DNA of 64,000 bases from Bacillus sp. FJAT-52991 (GTDB lineage: Bacteria; Bacillota; Bacilli; Bacillales; Domibacillaceae), in assembly GCF_037201805.1 (NCBI RefSeq), contig NZ_CP147404.1:2442001-2506000 (forward strand), in the 5' to 3' direction. How positions within the stretch are numbered: the stretch's first letter is position 1; the number at the start of each line of letters is the position of its first letter. Below are positions 42,431 through 50,509 of this stretch, one piece after another. The translations under genes and the position numbers were made by a program. The notes beneath the pieces are model-generated. The model was given only the letters and a program-made list of their open reading frames with translations. It ran no database searches and was not told the DNA's origin.

Positions 42431-44116
42431 TTACATCTCCATAGGCGCTTTCATTCCCAGCAGTCTCAACCCTTCTTGTAAAACAATCGTCACGGCTTTC
42501 ACTAAAGCAAGCCGACTTTCTTTTTCGGTATCATCCACTAAAATTTTGACGTGACTATAATACTTATTAAACTCTTGAGACAAGTCAATCACATACTTGG
42601 CGATTTGAGATGGTTCATATTGTTGTAAGCTTTTTTCAATAACAATAGGAAACTCCATTAATGATTTGATGACAGACCAGCTATAGTCATCATTCAAGCC
42701 AGCTGGATGAACGATGTTGCTCTCCGATTTTCTGATGATCGAGCAAGCTCTCGCATGCGTATATTGCACATATGGTCCAGTCGTTCCTTCAAACTTCAGC
42801 ATATCTTCAAGTGAGAACTCAATATTTCCTTGCCGCTCATTTTTTAAATCATGGAAAATAATTGCCCCCACACCAACAGCTTTTGCTACCTCTTCTTTCT
42901 GAGCTAGCTGCGGGTTTTTCTCTTCGATGTTTTGCTTAGCTAATTCAATCGCTTCTTCGATCACTCGTTCAAGAAGCACCACTTTCCCTTTTCTCGTCGA
43001 CATCTTTTTGCCTTCTTTTAAAATGAAGCCAAACGGAATATGCACCATGCCCTTAGCCCATTCAAATCCCATCTTTTCCAGCGTGAGAAAGACTTGCTTG
43101 AAATGCAGACTTTGTTCCTGTCCGACGACATACAACGCTTTGTCAAACTGGTAATGATTTTGTCTGTAAATCGCTGCCGTTAAATCCCGTGTCGCGTACA
43201 ACGTCGCTCCATCTGACTTTTTAATTAAGCATGGCGGCAAATCGTATTCCTGTAAATCCACCACTTCCGCTCCATCCGATTCGATTAGTAGCCCCTTCTC
43301 TTGAAGCAATTGAATCGTATCATCCATGCTCTCATTGTAAAAAGCTTCTCCGTTCAGCGAATCAAAGCGAATATTCATTAAGTCATAAATTTTCGAAAAC
43401 TCAAGAAGGGATTCAGCTTTAAACCATTTCCATAAATCCCTTGCTTCCTCGTCTCCGTCTTCAAGCTTTTTAAACCACCTTCTAGCTTCTGCTTCTAAAT
43501 GGGGCTGTTGCTCGACTTCATCGTGAAATTTTACATATAAACTAAGCAATTCTTGAATGGGATTTTCTTTGACACTCTCCTCACTTCCCCAATATTTATA
43601 GGCAGTAATTAATTTCCCAAATTGGGTCCCCCAATCACCGAGGTGATTAATCCGAACCGTTTGATACCCTGACTTTTCCGCGATATTCGCAATGGCATTA
43701 CCGATGACAGTGGACCGTAAATGCCCCATTGAAAACGGCTTGGCAATATTCGGTGAGGAAAAATCAATTGTGATCACTTTTCCTTGACCATGGGATAAAT
43801 GACCATAATTCGCTCCTTGTTTTAAAATATCATTCAGCACATGCTCGCTAACGACTTGTTTGTTTAAAAAGCCGTTCACATACGCTCCGTTTGCCACAAC
43901 AGCACCAAACAGCGGATGATCAATCTGTTTAGCTAAATCAGCGGCAATCAACTGTGGCGATTTCTTCATCATTTTCGCTAGTAAAAAACAAGGAAAAGCC
44001 ACATCTCCCTGCTCTGCGTATTTCGGCTTTTCAATCACTTGAAGAACCTCTTCCAATGTAATCATACCGTCTAATTTGCATGTAATTTCTTCCGCAAATG
44101 TTTTCATGCCTTCCAT
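42431..44116 (-). CDS. argS: Arginyl-tRNA synthetase
   Basis: Class I synthetase for tRNA-Arg. 561 residues with an N-terminal Add-1-like domain (AEQGDVAFPCFLLAKMMKKSP), the HIGH-type motif SPNIAKPFSMGHLRSTVIGN, GDWGTQFGKL, the KMSKS-equivalent GKKMSTRKGKVV (MSTRKG form), and a C-terminal anticodon-binding helical domain ending LRLLGMKAPMEM. The start at 44116 has AAGGA 9 bases upstream; ATG at 44107 is an alternative. It has its own T-box and lies in the accessory block, away from the usual argS location of Bacillus, so a second argS may exist elsewhere in the genome. Confidence 0.94.
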   Translation of the reverse strand: MEGMKTFAEEITCKLDGMITLEEVLQVIEKPKYAEQGDVAFPCFLLAKMMKKSPQLIAADLAKQIDHPLFGAVVANGAYVNGFLNKQVVSEHVLNDILKQGANYGHLSHGQGKVITIDFSSPNIAKPFSMGHLRSTVIGNAIANIAEKSGYQTVRINHLGDWGTQFGKLITAYKYWGSEESVKENPIQELLSLYVKFHDEVEQQPHLEAEARRWFKKLEDGDEEARDLWKWFKAESLLEFSKIYDLMNIRFDSLNGEAFYNESMDDTIQLLQEKGLLIESDGAEVVDLQEYDLPPCLIKKSDGATLYATRDLTAAIYRQNHYQFDKALYVVGQEQSLHFKQVFLTLEKMGFEWAKGMVHIPFGFILKEGKKMSTRKGKVVLLERVIEEAIELAKQNIEEKNPQLAQKEEVAKAVGVGAIIFHDLKNERQGNIEFSLEDMLKFEGTTGPYVQYTHARACSIIRKSESNIVHPAGLNDDYSWSVIKSLMEFPIVIEKSLQQYEPSQIAKYVIDLSQEFNKYYSHVKILVDDTEKESRLALVKAVTIVLQEGLRLLGMKAPMEM

Positions 44117-44139
44117 CTCATCACGTCCTTTTCCAAAAA

Positions 44140-44365
44140 TAAAAAATCCCGCCTCTAAAAATAGAGACGAGATTAAAATAACCCGCGGTACCACTCTGAT
44201 TGTTCATTAAGAACCAGCTTTGCTTTATAACGGGACAATCCCCGGCTCACCCTACTTTGTTTCAGGTAGCTTCTCAGAAGTGCGCTTCATTTAGATTCGG
44301 CTATCAGGCTTCCACCATCCCCGACTCGCTTTCAGACTTTATCTAAACTACTCTCTTCATCATGG
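44140..44365 (-). promoter_or_regulatory. T-box leader of argS
   Basis: Antiterminator core AGAGTGGTACCGCGGG at about 44182-44197 (minus strand). The terminator follows: ATCTCGTCTCTATTTTTAGAGG and GCGGGATTTTTT at 44143-44176. Stem I closes by TTTAGAT / ATCTAAA, and the triplet immediately before the 3' arm is CGA, an arginine codon, in GATAGC-CGA-ATCTAAA. This fits a tRNA-Arg-sensing T-box. Confidence 0.9.
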
Positions 44366-44386
44366 AAATTTTCAATATTTTTTGAT

Positions 44387-44415
44387 ATTATATACAATTG
44401 TTTTGGAAAATTCAA
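44387..44415 (-). promoter_or_regulatory. Promoter of the argS T-box transcript
   Basis: TTGAAT (44410-44415, minus strand) and TATAAT (44387-44392), 17-base spacing. Confidence 0.7.
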
Positions 44416-44500
44416 ATCAATTTTTCTTAAGTTTTTTCAAAAAAATAAAACTAAATGAGCTACTTCTTGCTCTTATTTATTGAAAGCGAGGAATAAAACA

Positions 44501-46453
44501 ATGAATGATGATGATTTAGTGATAAAAGCGCAAGCTGGTGATCATCAAGCCTTTCAACAGCTGATCGAAACCCACCGTTCAACTTTATATCGCTATGCCC
44601 GATATTATTCAATGAACGCATACGATGCAGAAGAGCTTGTTCAAGAAACGATTTTCCGGGCCTATATCGCTCTTCCCCAGTTAACACATCCGGAACGTTG
44701 TGTCAGCTGGATGAAGACGATCATGTTACGTTACGCCATATCATTGACGAATAAACGAAAAAGACTTGTGGTGAATGAAGCTGTTGTCCAAAACCGTTTA
44801 GATTCGTATACGGCAAGTTATGATGAAACGCTATACTTAAAAGAAGCTCTTGAATATTTAGACGAAAAATACCGAAGAACACTAGTGCTAAAATATTTCC
44901 ATGACTATACTCTCCAAGAGATTGCTAATATTCTAGATTGTCCAATCGGTACAGTAAAAACTCATATTTATCAAGGTTTAAATAAACTTAAAAATTATTT
45001 TGGAATTGCAGAAGAACGTGCAATTGAGAGGAAAATATATATGTTAAAAGACCAATTAAAGAAAAAAGCACAAACGATTGGAAATATCCCAACCAACTAT
45101 GAGCTTGAAATTGAAGATTACCGAGATCATGAAACAGACAGCCGTGCTCTCTATATATGGAAGGATCCAAATGATGATGACAAGGGGATTTGGATCGAAT
45201 TAGACAAAGAGGGCCATTTAATCGATTTAACAAATGATGCTTCTTCAGAAAGAACTGGCGATTCCTTATCAAACGAACAATTAAAAGAACTCGCCTTACA
45301 ATTTGTGATGGATCATTATCCAGATGCACCGAAATCTTTTACCTTTGAAAAAATAGTAACAACACAGGATGATCGCTTGCGGTTTACATACAAACAAAAA
45401 GAATTGGAATTATTTCTCCCTGACACCGGATTTTCTGTTGATATCACAAGGAGCGGTGAAATTGTGTGTTTTCGTTACCATGGCAAGGCCAAAAAAATTG
45501 TTTATCCTGAAAAAATCATCCATAAAGAGGACGCAAGAAGTACATTATTAAATGAATTGGAAATGGAGACGATGATCATCGTTCTTCACAAGGGATTGTA
45601 TGAAGATGGTGATGATTTGCCACATCTCATATTTGAAGCAAACTTGCGATTTCATCAAATACTTGCTAATGGTCAAACCTCAGAAATCGAGCGAGAAGAA
45701 GAGACATCTAAGGAACTTCTCCCTTTGTCAAAACCATCAAAAACGACAACCAAAGATGTTGATGCTTTTATCGGCTTGGACCGTTCCGTTTTCACCATCA
45801 TTCGCGAGCGAGATATGGGGGATACAATCGGTACAGTCTGGCGGATAGGTGAAGAAGAACCAGAGATCACTAGTCGTACTCTAGACAGCTTTTTTCAGCA
45901 AAGAAATGACCATACCATTAAACTGAAAACAGCTAAAGATAGTGGACAGTTAAAAGGAATGTTTTCTTTCTTGAAACGACAAGGAGCTCTACAATTAAGC
46001 CTCGATGAATGTGAAGATATCGCCCTGCAGTTTTTATATCACCTTTACCCAAAAGCAGATCAGTATTTCCGCATGAAGCCAGAACCGGCAGAGGACGAGA
46101 CAAGTGCTTGGTTTCATTTTGAATTATATCATGGAGGCATTCACACAAGATTCGGGTTCGTTAGCATAACAGTTAATCGAACGACTGGGTACATTGATCA
46201 GTACTTTGGGCCGGATATCCATCCTGATTGCATCACCTCTCTTCCTCATGAACCGACTGTTTCAGAGGAAGAAGCAAAAGAATTATTCACTCGCTTTTTT
46301 GACGTCGAGCTGCAATGGGAAAAGAAATATATGGAGGACGATCAAGGTTATTATCAGCTTGTGTACAAGCCGGTATACCCAGATCTTGCAGGTGAATTAG
46401 CGTTTATTGAAGCAGAAAGTGGGGAAGTCATCATAAAGAAAGATTGCTATTGA
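44501..46453 (+). CDS. ECF sigma factor fused to a large C-terminal YcdB/PepSY-like region
   Basis: 650 residues. Residues 1-170 form an ECF sigma factor: region 2 (QQLIETHRSTLYRYARYY, DAEELVQETIFRAY) and region 4 (EALEYLDEKYRRTLVLKY, LQEIANILDCPIGTVKTHIY). Residues about 190-650 form two similar halves with features of the YcdB/YcdC (DUF4901) and PepSY type: IWIELDKEGHLIDL, RSGEIVCFRYHGKAK; then TVNRTTGYIDQYFGPDIHPD and LVYKPVYPDLAGELAFIEAESGEVI (in parts). I see no transmembrane helix or signal peptide, though YcdB-type domains are normally outside the cell. No separate anti-sigma gene is adjacent. GAGG is 9 bases before ATG. The C-terminal part may act as a built-in regulator; that is inference. 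Domain naming of the C-terminal part is tentative. Confidence 0.75.
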   Translation: MNDDDLVIKAQAGDHQAFQQLIETHRSTLYRYARYYSMNAYDAEELVQETIFRAYIALPQLTHPERCVSWMKTIMLRYAISLTNKRKRLVVNEAVVQNRLDSYTASYDETLYLKEALEYLDEKYRRTLVLKYFHDYTLQEIANILDCPIGTVKTHIYQGLNKLKNYFGIAEERAIERKIYMLKDQLKKKAQTIGNIPTNYELEIEDYRDHETDSRALYIWKDPNDDDKGIWIELDKEGHLIDLTNDASSERTGDSLSNEQLKELALQFVMDHYPDAPKSFTFEKIVTTQDDRLRFTYKQKELELFLPDTGFSVDITRSGEIVCFRYHGKAKKIVYPEKIIHKEDARSTLLNELEMETMIIVLHKGLYEDGDDLPHLIFEANLRFHQILANGQTSEIEREEETSKELLPLSKPSKTTTKDVDAFIGLDRSVFTIIRERDMGDTIGTVWRIGEEEPEITSRTLDSFFQQRNDHTIKLKTAKDSGQLKGMFSFLKRQGALQLSLDECEDIALQFLYHLYPKADQYFRMKPEPAEDETSAWFHFELYHGGIHTRFGFVSITVNRTTGYIDQYFGPDIHPDCITSLPHEPTVSEEEAKELFTRFFDVELQWEKKYMEDDQGYYQLVYKPVYPDLAGELAFIEAESGEVIIKKDCY

Positions 46454-46460
46454 TCAGTAA

Positions 46461-46490
46461 AGCCTGCTAATGAAAGCAGGCTATTTTTTT
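46461..46490 (+). terminator. Terminator of the sigma fusion gene
   Basis: AGCCTGCT-AATGAA-AGCAGGCT followed by ATTTTTTT. Confidence 0.8.
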
Positions 46491-46619
46491 CATGATTCCA
46501 GACACTGATTTACTGAATCTATCAATGTTTATACTGACAAACGGCTTTGATTTACTGACTTTATGCTACTTTTTCATGACTTATCTAGTTTTTTACTGAA
46601 TGAGTTACTATGTTACTAA

Positions 46620-46648
46620 AAAAGCACCTCCTATCAATGGAGGTGCCA
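46620..46648 (-). terminator. Terminator of the yhc operon
   Basis: GGCACCTCC / GGAGGTGC stem followed by TTTTTTA on the minus strand, 5 bases after the yhcI stop. The 46491-46617 stretch contains no gene; it has three TTTACTGA words of no clear meaning. Confidence 0.75.
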
Positions 46649-46652
46649 AGCA

Positions 46653-47603
46653 TTACGCAGCCACATCTCTTTTCGAAAAGATAAAGAAGGCTAACAAGTG
46701 AAAAATAATAAAGTAAACAGCAAGGACAGTGAGGGAGAATCCCATGGTCATGCCTTCCACCATCACTTGCCCCGTTTCGTACCCCATTAAGTTCGTATTG
46801 GCAAATAATAAGTATTTCGCCCAATCATATTTCATGGCAATCATCATCGTAGCAGTAGAACCCATAGATAATAGGAATAGCGAAATACCAACTGCTAATG
46901 AGCTATTGCGGAAGGCTGCTGAGATCATAAATGCCATCGTCGCAACCATAAAGATATCGATCGATGTTAATAAGTAAACTTTCAATAAGTAAAGGATTAA
47001 ATTTTGTTCAACGACCTTTCCACCTTCATAAGCAAGATGGACAGATTCACCGGATGTTCCGAATAATATCGCACCGATTAAAGAGGAGAATAAGAATAAA
47101 ATGCCAATCATAAATAATCCGAATAAAACAACCGTTATATATTTAGAAAAAAGAATTTTTGAACGGCTAAGCGGGCGAATTAACAGCAATTTAATCGTTC
47201 CCCAAGTATATTCACTAGCGACAATTCCTGCGGCAACAATAATCATAAATAAACCGGCAAAACCAATGAATGATGTACTGTCATCTACAAATGACCACAT
47301 CGTTGTTTTCGTATCTAATGGAACATTTTCAGCTAAACGGTATTCATTAATTTTGATTTCCTCTTGGATTTGTTCTTTTTGATCTTTCGTCATATCTGGA
47401 TAGTCTTGCAATTCTTTTTGTAAAGCAGCTATATCGGCTTGCACAACTTCTTCCCACTCTGGTTGCTTTCCTTTTTGTTTACTTTCGTCATATTTTAAAT
47501 AAGCCGCAAAAGCACTGACCATTAAAATCAACAAGCCAATCATGACGTACGTTCCAGGTCGTTTGAACACCTTGATCCATTCGTTTTGTACTAACCGAAA
47601 CAT
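46653..47603 (-). CDS. yhcI: ABC-2 type transporter permease (YhcI-like)
   Basis: 316-residue permease: one N-terminal helix (YVMIGLLILMVSAFAAYL), a long extracytoplasmic loop rich in Glu/Lys/Gln (about 40-105), then five helices including FIGFAGLFMIIVAAGIVASEYTWGTIKLLLIRP (in parts), typical of ABC-2 permeases. Its ATG shares one base with the yhcH stop (TAATG). Last gene of the yhcEFGHI-like operon; probably forms the exporter with YhcH. Substrate unknown. Confidence 0.85.
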   Translation of the reverse strand: MFRLVQNEWIKVFKRPGTYVMIGLLILMVSAFAAYLKYDESKQKGKQPEWEEVVQADIAALQKELQDYPDMTKDQKEQIQEEIKINEYRLAENVPLDTKTTMWSFVDDSTSFIGFAGLFMIIVAAGIVASEYTWGTIKLLLIRPLSRSKILFSKYITVVLFGLFMIGILFLFSSLIGAILFGTSGESVHLAYEGGKVVEQNLILYLLKVYLLTSIDIFMVATMAFMISAAFRNSSLAVGISLFLLSMGSTATMMIAMKYDWAKYLLFANTNLMGYETGQVMVEGMTMGFSLTVLAVYFIIFHLLAFFIFSKRDVAA

Positions 47604-48523
47604 TAGACGACTACCCCCTGTTTCTCTGTAATTTCTAAGAATCGTTCTTCTAGTGATTTGGATACTTGTTTCACTTCATAGATGCGAATGCCTCTTTCCG
47701 CAAGCAACATAATGATATCTGGAATTTGCTCCTTGTCACTTTCAATTACAAGGCGACCTTCCACAATTTTCGCTTGCCCCCCTGGAAAGAATTGCTTAAT
47801 GTATTTCACCGCATCCTCCACATGGTTCACTTCAAAGGAATACATCTCTATCTCTTCTTCCATCCAATTATGGACAGATTGCACATCCACTAATTTTCCT
47901 TTTTGAATAATCGCGATCCGATCACACATCATTTCCATCTCTGCTAATAAGTGACTCGATACGATGACAGCCAAGCCTCTCTTTTCTGCTAGTTCTCTCA
48001 CATGTTGACGAATTTCTTTAATCCCCGCTGGATCTAATCCATTCGTTGGTTCATCCAAAATCAATACTTTCGGGTCATGAAGAAGTGATTGAGCAATCCC
48101 AAGACGTTGACGCATACCAAGAGAGTACGTCTTCACTTTGTCATTGATACGATCACTTAGTCCGACAAACTTCACCACTTCATCAATCTTTTCCTTAGTG
48201 ATTCCTCTATGCATGCGAGCATATTGTTGCAGATTTTCATAACCGGATAAAAACTTATACATTTCTGGATTTTCAACGATCGCTCCAATATTCTCAACAG
48301 CCTTCTCAAAATCTTTTTGAATGCTGTGGCCGCAAATAACGATATCGCCTTCTGATAATTTCATTAAGCCAACGATCATTCGAATCGTTGTCGTTTTCCC
48401 AGCTCCGTTTGGTCCAAGAAATCCAAACACTTCTCCTTTTTGAATATTAAAGCTAAGTGAATCGATAATTTTCTTCCCTTTAATTGTTTTCGAGACATTT
48501 TTCAATTCCACTACTGTGGTCAT
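47603..48523 (-). CDS. yhcH: ABC transporter ATP-binding protein (YhcH-like)
   Basis: 306-residue ATPase of the multidrug/bacitracin-type exporter group. Walker A GFLGPNGAGKTTT, Q-loop IGAIVENPEMY, signature YSLGMRQRLGIAQ, Walker B LILDEPTNGLDP, switch His in VSSHLLAE, followed by a C-terminal extension of about 80 residues. Overlaps yhcG by 4 bases (ATGA) and yhcI by 1. GGAGGGG precedes the ATG. Confidence 0.88.
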   Translation of the reverse strand: MTTVVELKNVSKTIKGKKIIDSLSFNIQKGEVFGFLGPNGAGKTTTIRMIVGLMKLSEGDIVICGHSIQKDFEKAVENIGAIVENPEMYKFLSGYENLQQYARMHRGITKEKIDEVVKFVGLSDRINDKVKTYSLGMRQRLGIAQSLLHDPKVLILDEPTNGLDPAGIKEIRQHVRELAEKRGLAVIVSSHLLAEMEMMCDRIAIIQKGKLVDVQSVHNWMEEEIEMYSFEVNHVEDAVKYIKQFFPGGQAKIVEGRLVIESDKEQIPDIIMLLAERGIRIYEVKQVSKSLEERFLEITEKQGVVV

Positions 48524-49224
48524 GATTGCCCCTCCTTCACAAAATTATTTTTCAGCCATTGTAAAACAGAAATTCCTTGTTCCTCGCGAAGAGTCTCCAC
48601 ATGGCAATGAGCTTTGATGCGGCCCTCTTCGATCACTATCGCTTCATCCAAAATCGGTTCAATTTCAGTAATTTCATGGGTTGTTATAATGACCGTTTGC
48701 TCTCCAAAATCGATAAAAGAAACAAGTCCCTTCACAATCGTATCTCTGACCATCGGATCAAGACCGATGAATGGTTCATCTAATAACAGCACAGGTGCCT
48801 GACGGGAAAGGACAAGTAAAAGCTTGAGACGACCTTGTTGCCCCTTGGAGAGCTTAGCTATTTTCTGATCGGGATCTAGCTCTAAAAACACTTGCAATTC
48901 CTGTGATTTTTCCATAGAAAAATCTGGATACTGCGTAGAGAAATAATCGATCATTTGTCTTACTTTTAAGGCAGGATAAATCATTCCCTCACTGGCAAGG
49001 AAGGCCACTTCTGAAGCAATGCTTCGATCTACTCGACGACCATTGATCAACACTTCTCCTTTTGTCGGGAAAACAAGCCCAGCCCCCATCTTCATCATCG
49101 TTGACTTTCCGCTGCCGTTCGGGCCAAGAATGCCGTACACTTTGCCTTTTTCAAAGTTGAGGGTCATGTCATCCAATGCTTTTCTTCTACCATATTGCTT
49201 AGAGACATGTTTAAACTCAATCAT
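48520..49224 (-). CDS. yhcG: ABC transporter ATP-binding protein (YhcG-like)
   Basis: 234-residue ATPase: Walker A GILGPNGSGKSTMMKM, ABC signature KLSKGQQGRLKLLL, Walker B LLLDEPFIGLDP, switch His in ITTHEITEIE. The Q-loop lies in a shorter sequence than in YhcH. It overlaps the yhcF 3' end by 8 bases. Probably works with the membrane protein YhcE, while YhcH pairs with YhcI, judged by operon order. Confidence 0.87.
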   Translation of the reverse strand: MIEFKHVSKQYGRRKALDDMTLNFEKGKVYGILGPNGSGKSTMMKMGAGLVFPTKGEVLINGRRVDRSIASEVAFLASEGMIYPALKVRQMIDYFSTQYPDFSMEKSQELQVFLELDPDQKIAKLSKGQQGRLKLLLVLSRQAPVLLLDEPFIGLDPMVRDTIVKGLVSFIDFGEQTVIITTHEITEIEPILDEAIVIEEGRIKAHCHVETLREEQGISVLQWLKNNFVKEGQS

Positions 49225-49597
49225 TTCCTTCCCCCTCTCCGCTTAAAAATTGGTCAATCGCTTCAGTGATTTCACTATCCTTTACACCAATCCCGCGCAT
49301 ATTTTGAATAAACTGTTGAATCATTTCTTGCTGGATATTCACTCTTAATTTCCGTTTCATCTCCGTCTGTTCGGTCATAAAGGTCCCCTGCCCTCTTTTA
49401 GATTCCACGACGCCCATACGCTCCAACTCCCCATACGTTCTTTGAATGGTATTCGGATTCACTCCCGACTGAATCGCCATTTCCCTAACGGAAGGCAGCT
49501 TTTCTCCTGCCTGTATTTCTCCACGAACAAACTGCTGAATAATCCGATCGGCGATTTGACTATAAATTGGTTTAGATGTTTTAAATTCTTCAACCAT
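49217..49597 (-). CDS. yhcF: GntR family regulator, YtrA subfamily (YhcF-like)
   Basis: 126 residues: N-terminal winged helix (KPIYSQIADRIIQQFVRGEI, LPSVREMAIQSGVNPNTIQRTY, VVESKRGQGTFM) and a short helical C-terminus (about 45 residues), the small form typical of YtrA-type repressors that control ABC exporters. Likely represses its own operon by binding the palindrome at 50399-50418. It begins 3 bases after the yhcE stop; AGAGGTG is the ribosome binding site. Confidence 0.88.
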   Translation of the reverse strand: MVEEFKTSKPIYSQIADRIIQQFVRGEIQAGEKLPSVREMAIQSGVNPNTIQRTYGELERMGVVESKRGQGTFMTEQTEMKRKLRVNIQQEMIQQFIQNMRGIGVKDSEITEAIDQFLSGEGEGND

Positions 49598-49600
49598 TGA

Positions 49601-50377
49601 TTACACCTCTACTTTCCGATCGAGCAACCAGCAAGATACGATATATAAACCGGCTATATACAACAAGGAAAAGATGATTGGCCATATTTGAACGCCTCCT
49701 GCAGAGAAGGAACTCCCGAACCCAGATCCCATTAAAACAGGCTCTAGCCAATCGGACACTGGAATTACCCAACTATCAAATAATTGTTGAATGATTGGCT
49801 GATCAATAAACCAACTAATCAGCCCTTGCATCACCAGATAAATCACGATAACGAGAAGCCAGCGAAATTTCTTTAATGCTGGAAATACATTGAGCGAGTG
49901 ATAGATCGACCATAAAAACAATCCTAAAAAAGTAAAACAGAGTGCTGCTAATAAAATAATTCCATTAAAGATAAATCCGTCTGCATAAGGGATGCTTCCA
50001 TCTGAAGTCTTAATAAATTCTGATGGAAATTTCACAAAAAACGTTCCTAATGTTAGCACATCGATTAAAATGAGCGAAGAAAGCGTAACTAACAAAGAAA
50101 TCATTAGTTTAGAAAACATTAATTTAGATGCTCTCGCTGTTCCATGCAGCCAATATTGTCCCTTCTCTTCTTGCCTAAGCAAAGTCATCATCGCGATCGG
50201 CAATAGCACTATATGAAACATATAGGCAAAAAAAAGAAAGATAAAAATGGAATCGAAAATGCCTTGAGAAGCAAAAAACGCCGCTCCCCCAATAAGTAGT
50301 ACGATCTCCGCTAATAATCCAACTAACAAAAGATCTTTCACTAATAAAAAATCCTTTTTTAACAATCCGAGAAACAT
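49601..50377 (-). CDS. yhcE: Membrane protein of the ABC exporter operon (YhcE-like)
   Basis: 258-residue protein with six or so membrane helices (LLVGLLAEIVLLIGGAAFF, IFIFLFFAYMFHIVLLPIAMM, GIILLAALCFTFLGLFLW). No known catalytic motif. It contains a central RQEEKGQYWLHGTARASKLMFSK loop (in parts) similar to ABC-2 permeases of the bacitracin type. Start ATG at 50377, 6 bases after GGAGGG. First gene of the operon, downstream of the GntR-type palindrome. Same order as yhcEFGHI in B. subtilis. Confidence 0.8.
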   Translation of the reverse strand: MFLGLLKKDFLLVKDLLLVGLLAEIVLLIGGAAFFASQGIFDSIFIFLFFAYMFHIVLLPIAMMTLLRQEEKGQYWLHGTARASKLMFSKLMISLLVTLSSLILIDVLTLGTFFVKFPSEFIKTSDGSIPYADGFIFNGIILLAALCFTFLGLFLWSIYHSLNVFPALKKFRWLLVIVIYLVMQGLISWFIDQPIIQQLFDSWVIPVSDWLEPVLMGSGFGSSFSAGGVQIWPIIFSLLYIAGLYIVSCWLLDRKVEV

Positions 50378-50398
50378 GATTATCCCTCCGTGTATTAC

Positions 50399-50418
50399 TG
50401 TACTAGTTACATAGTACA
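50399..50418. promoter_or_regulatory. Predicted YhcF (GntR/YtrA-type) operator
   Basis: TGTACTA-N6-TAGTACA, a perfect 7+7 palindrome about 20 bases upstream of the yhcE start. YtrA-type regulators bind sites of this shape; a weak promoter (TTGTCC ... TACAGT, minus strand) overlaps it. Confidence 0.6.
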
Positions 50419-50472
50419 CTAGGACAAAATAAGCCGTCAACCCTTTTTTTCCAAAAAACCCACCAAAAGATA

Positions 50473-50506
50473 CAAAAAAGCCGCCCTGCAAAATGCAGGA
50501 CGACTC
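50473..50506 (-). terminator. tcdA terminator
   Basis: GTCGTCCTGCA / TGCAGGGCGGC stem with TTTTTT on the minus strand, just after the tcdA stop. Confidence 0.75.
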
Positions 50507-50509
50507 ATA

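Noticed and set aside
44117..44194. N-terminal extension of argS
   Set aside because: Same reason: the extra codons lie in the T-box terminator and antiterminator.
45369..45848. Alternative frames inside the sigma fusion gene suggesting two separate genes
   Set aside because: The main frame is continuous from sigma region 4 into the C-terminal domain, with no stop, new start or ribosome binding site at the joint.
46491..46617. Repeated TTTACTGA words as a small repeat array
   Set aside because: Only three irregularly spaced copies in AT-rich sequence; no conserved spacing or repeat longer than 8-9 bases, so no CRISPR or iteron array.
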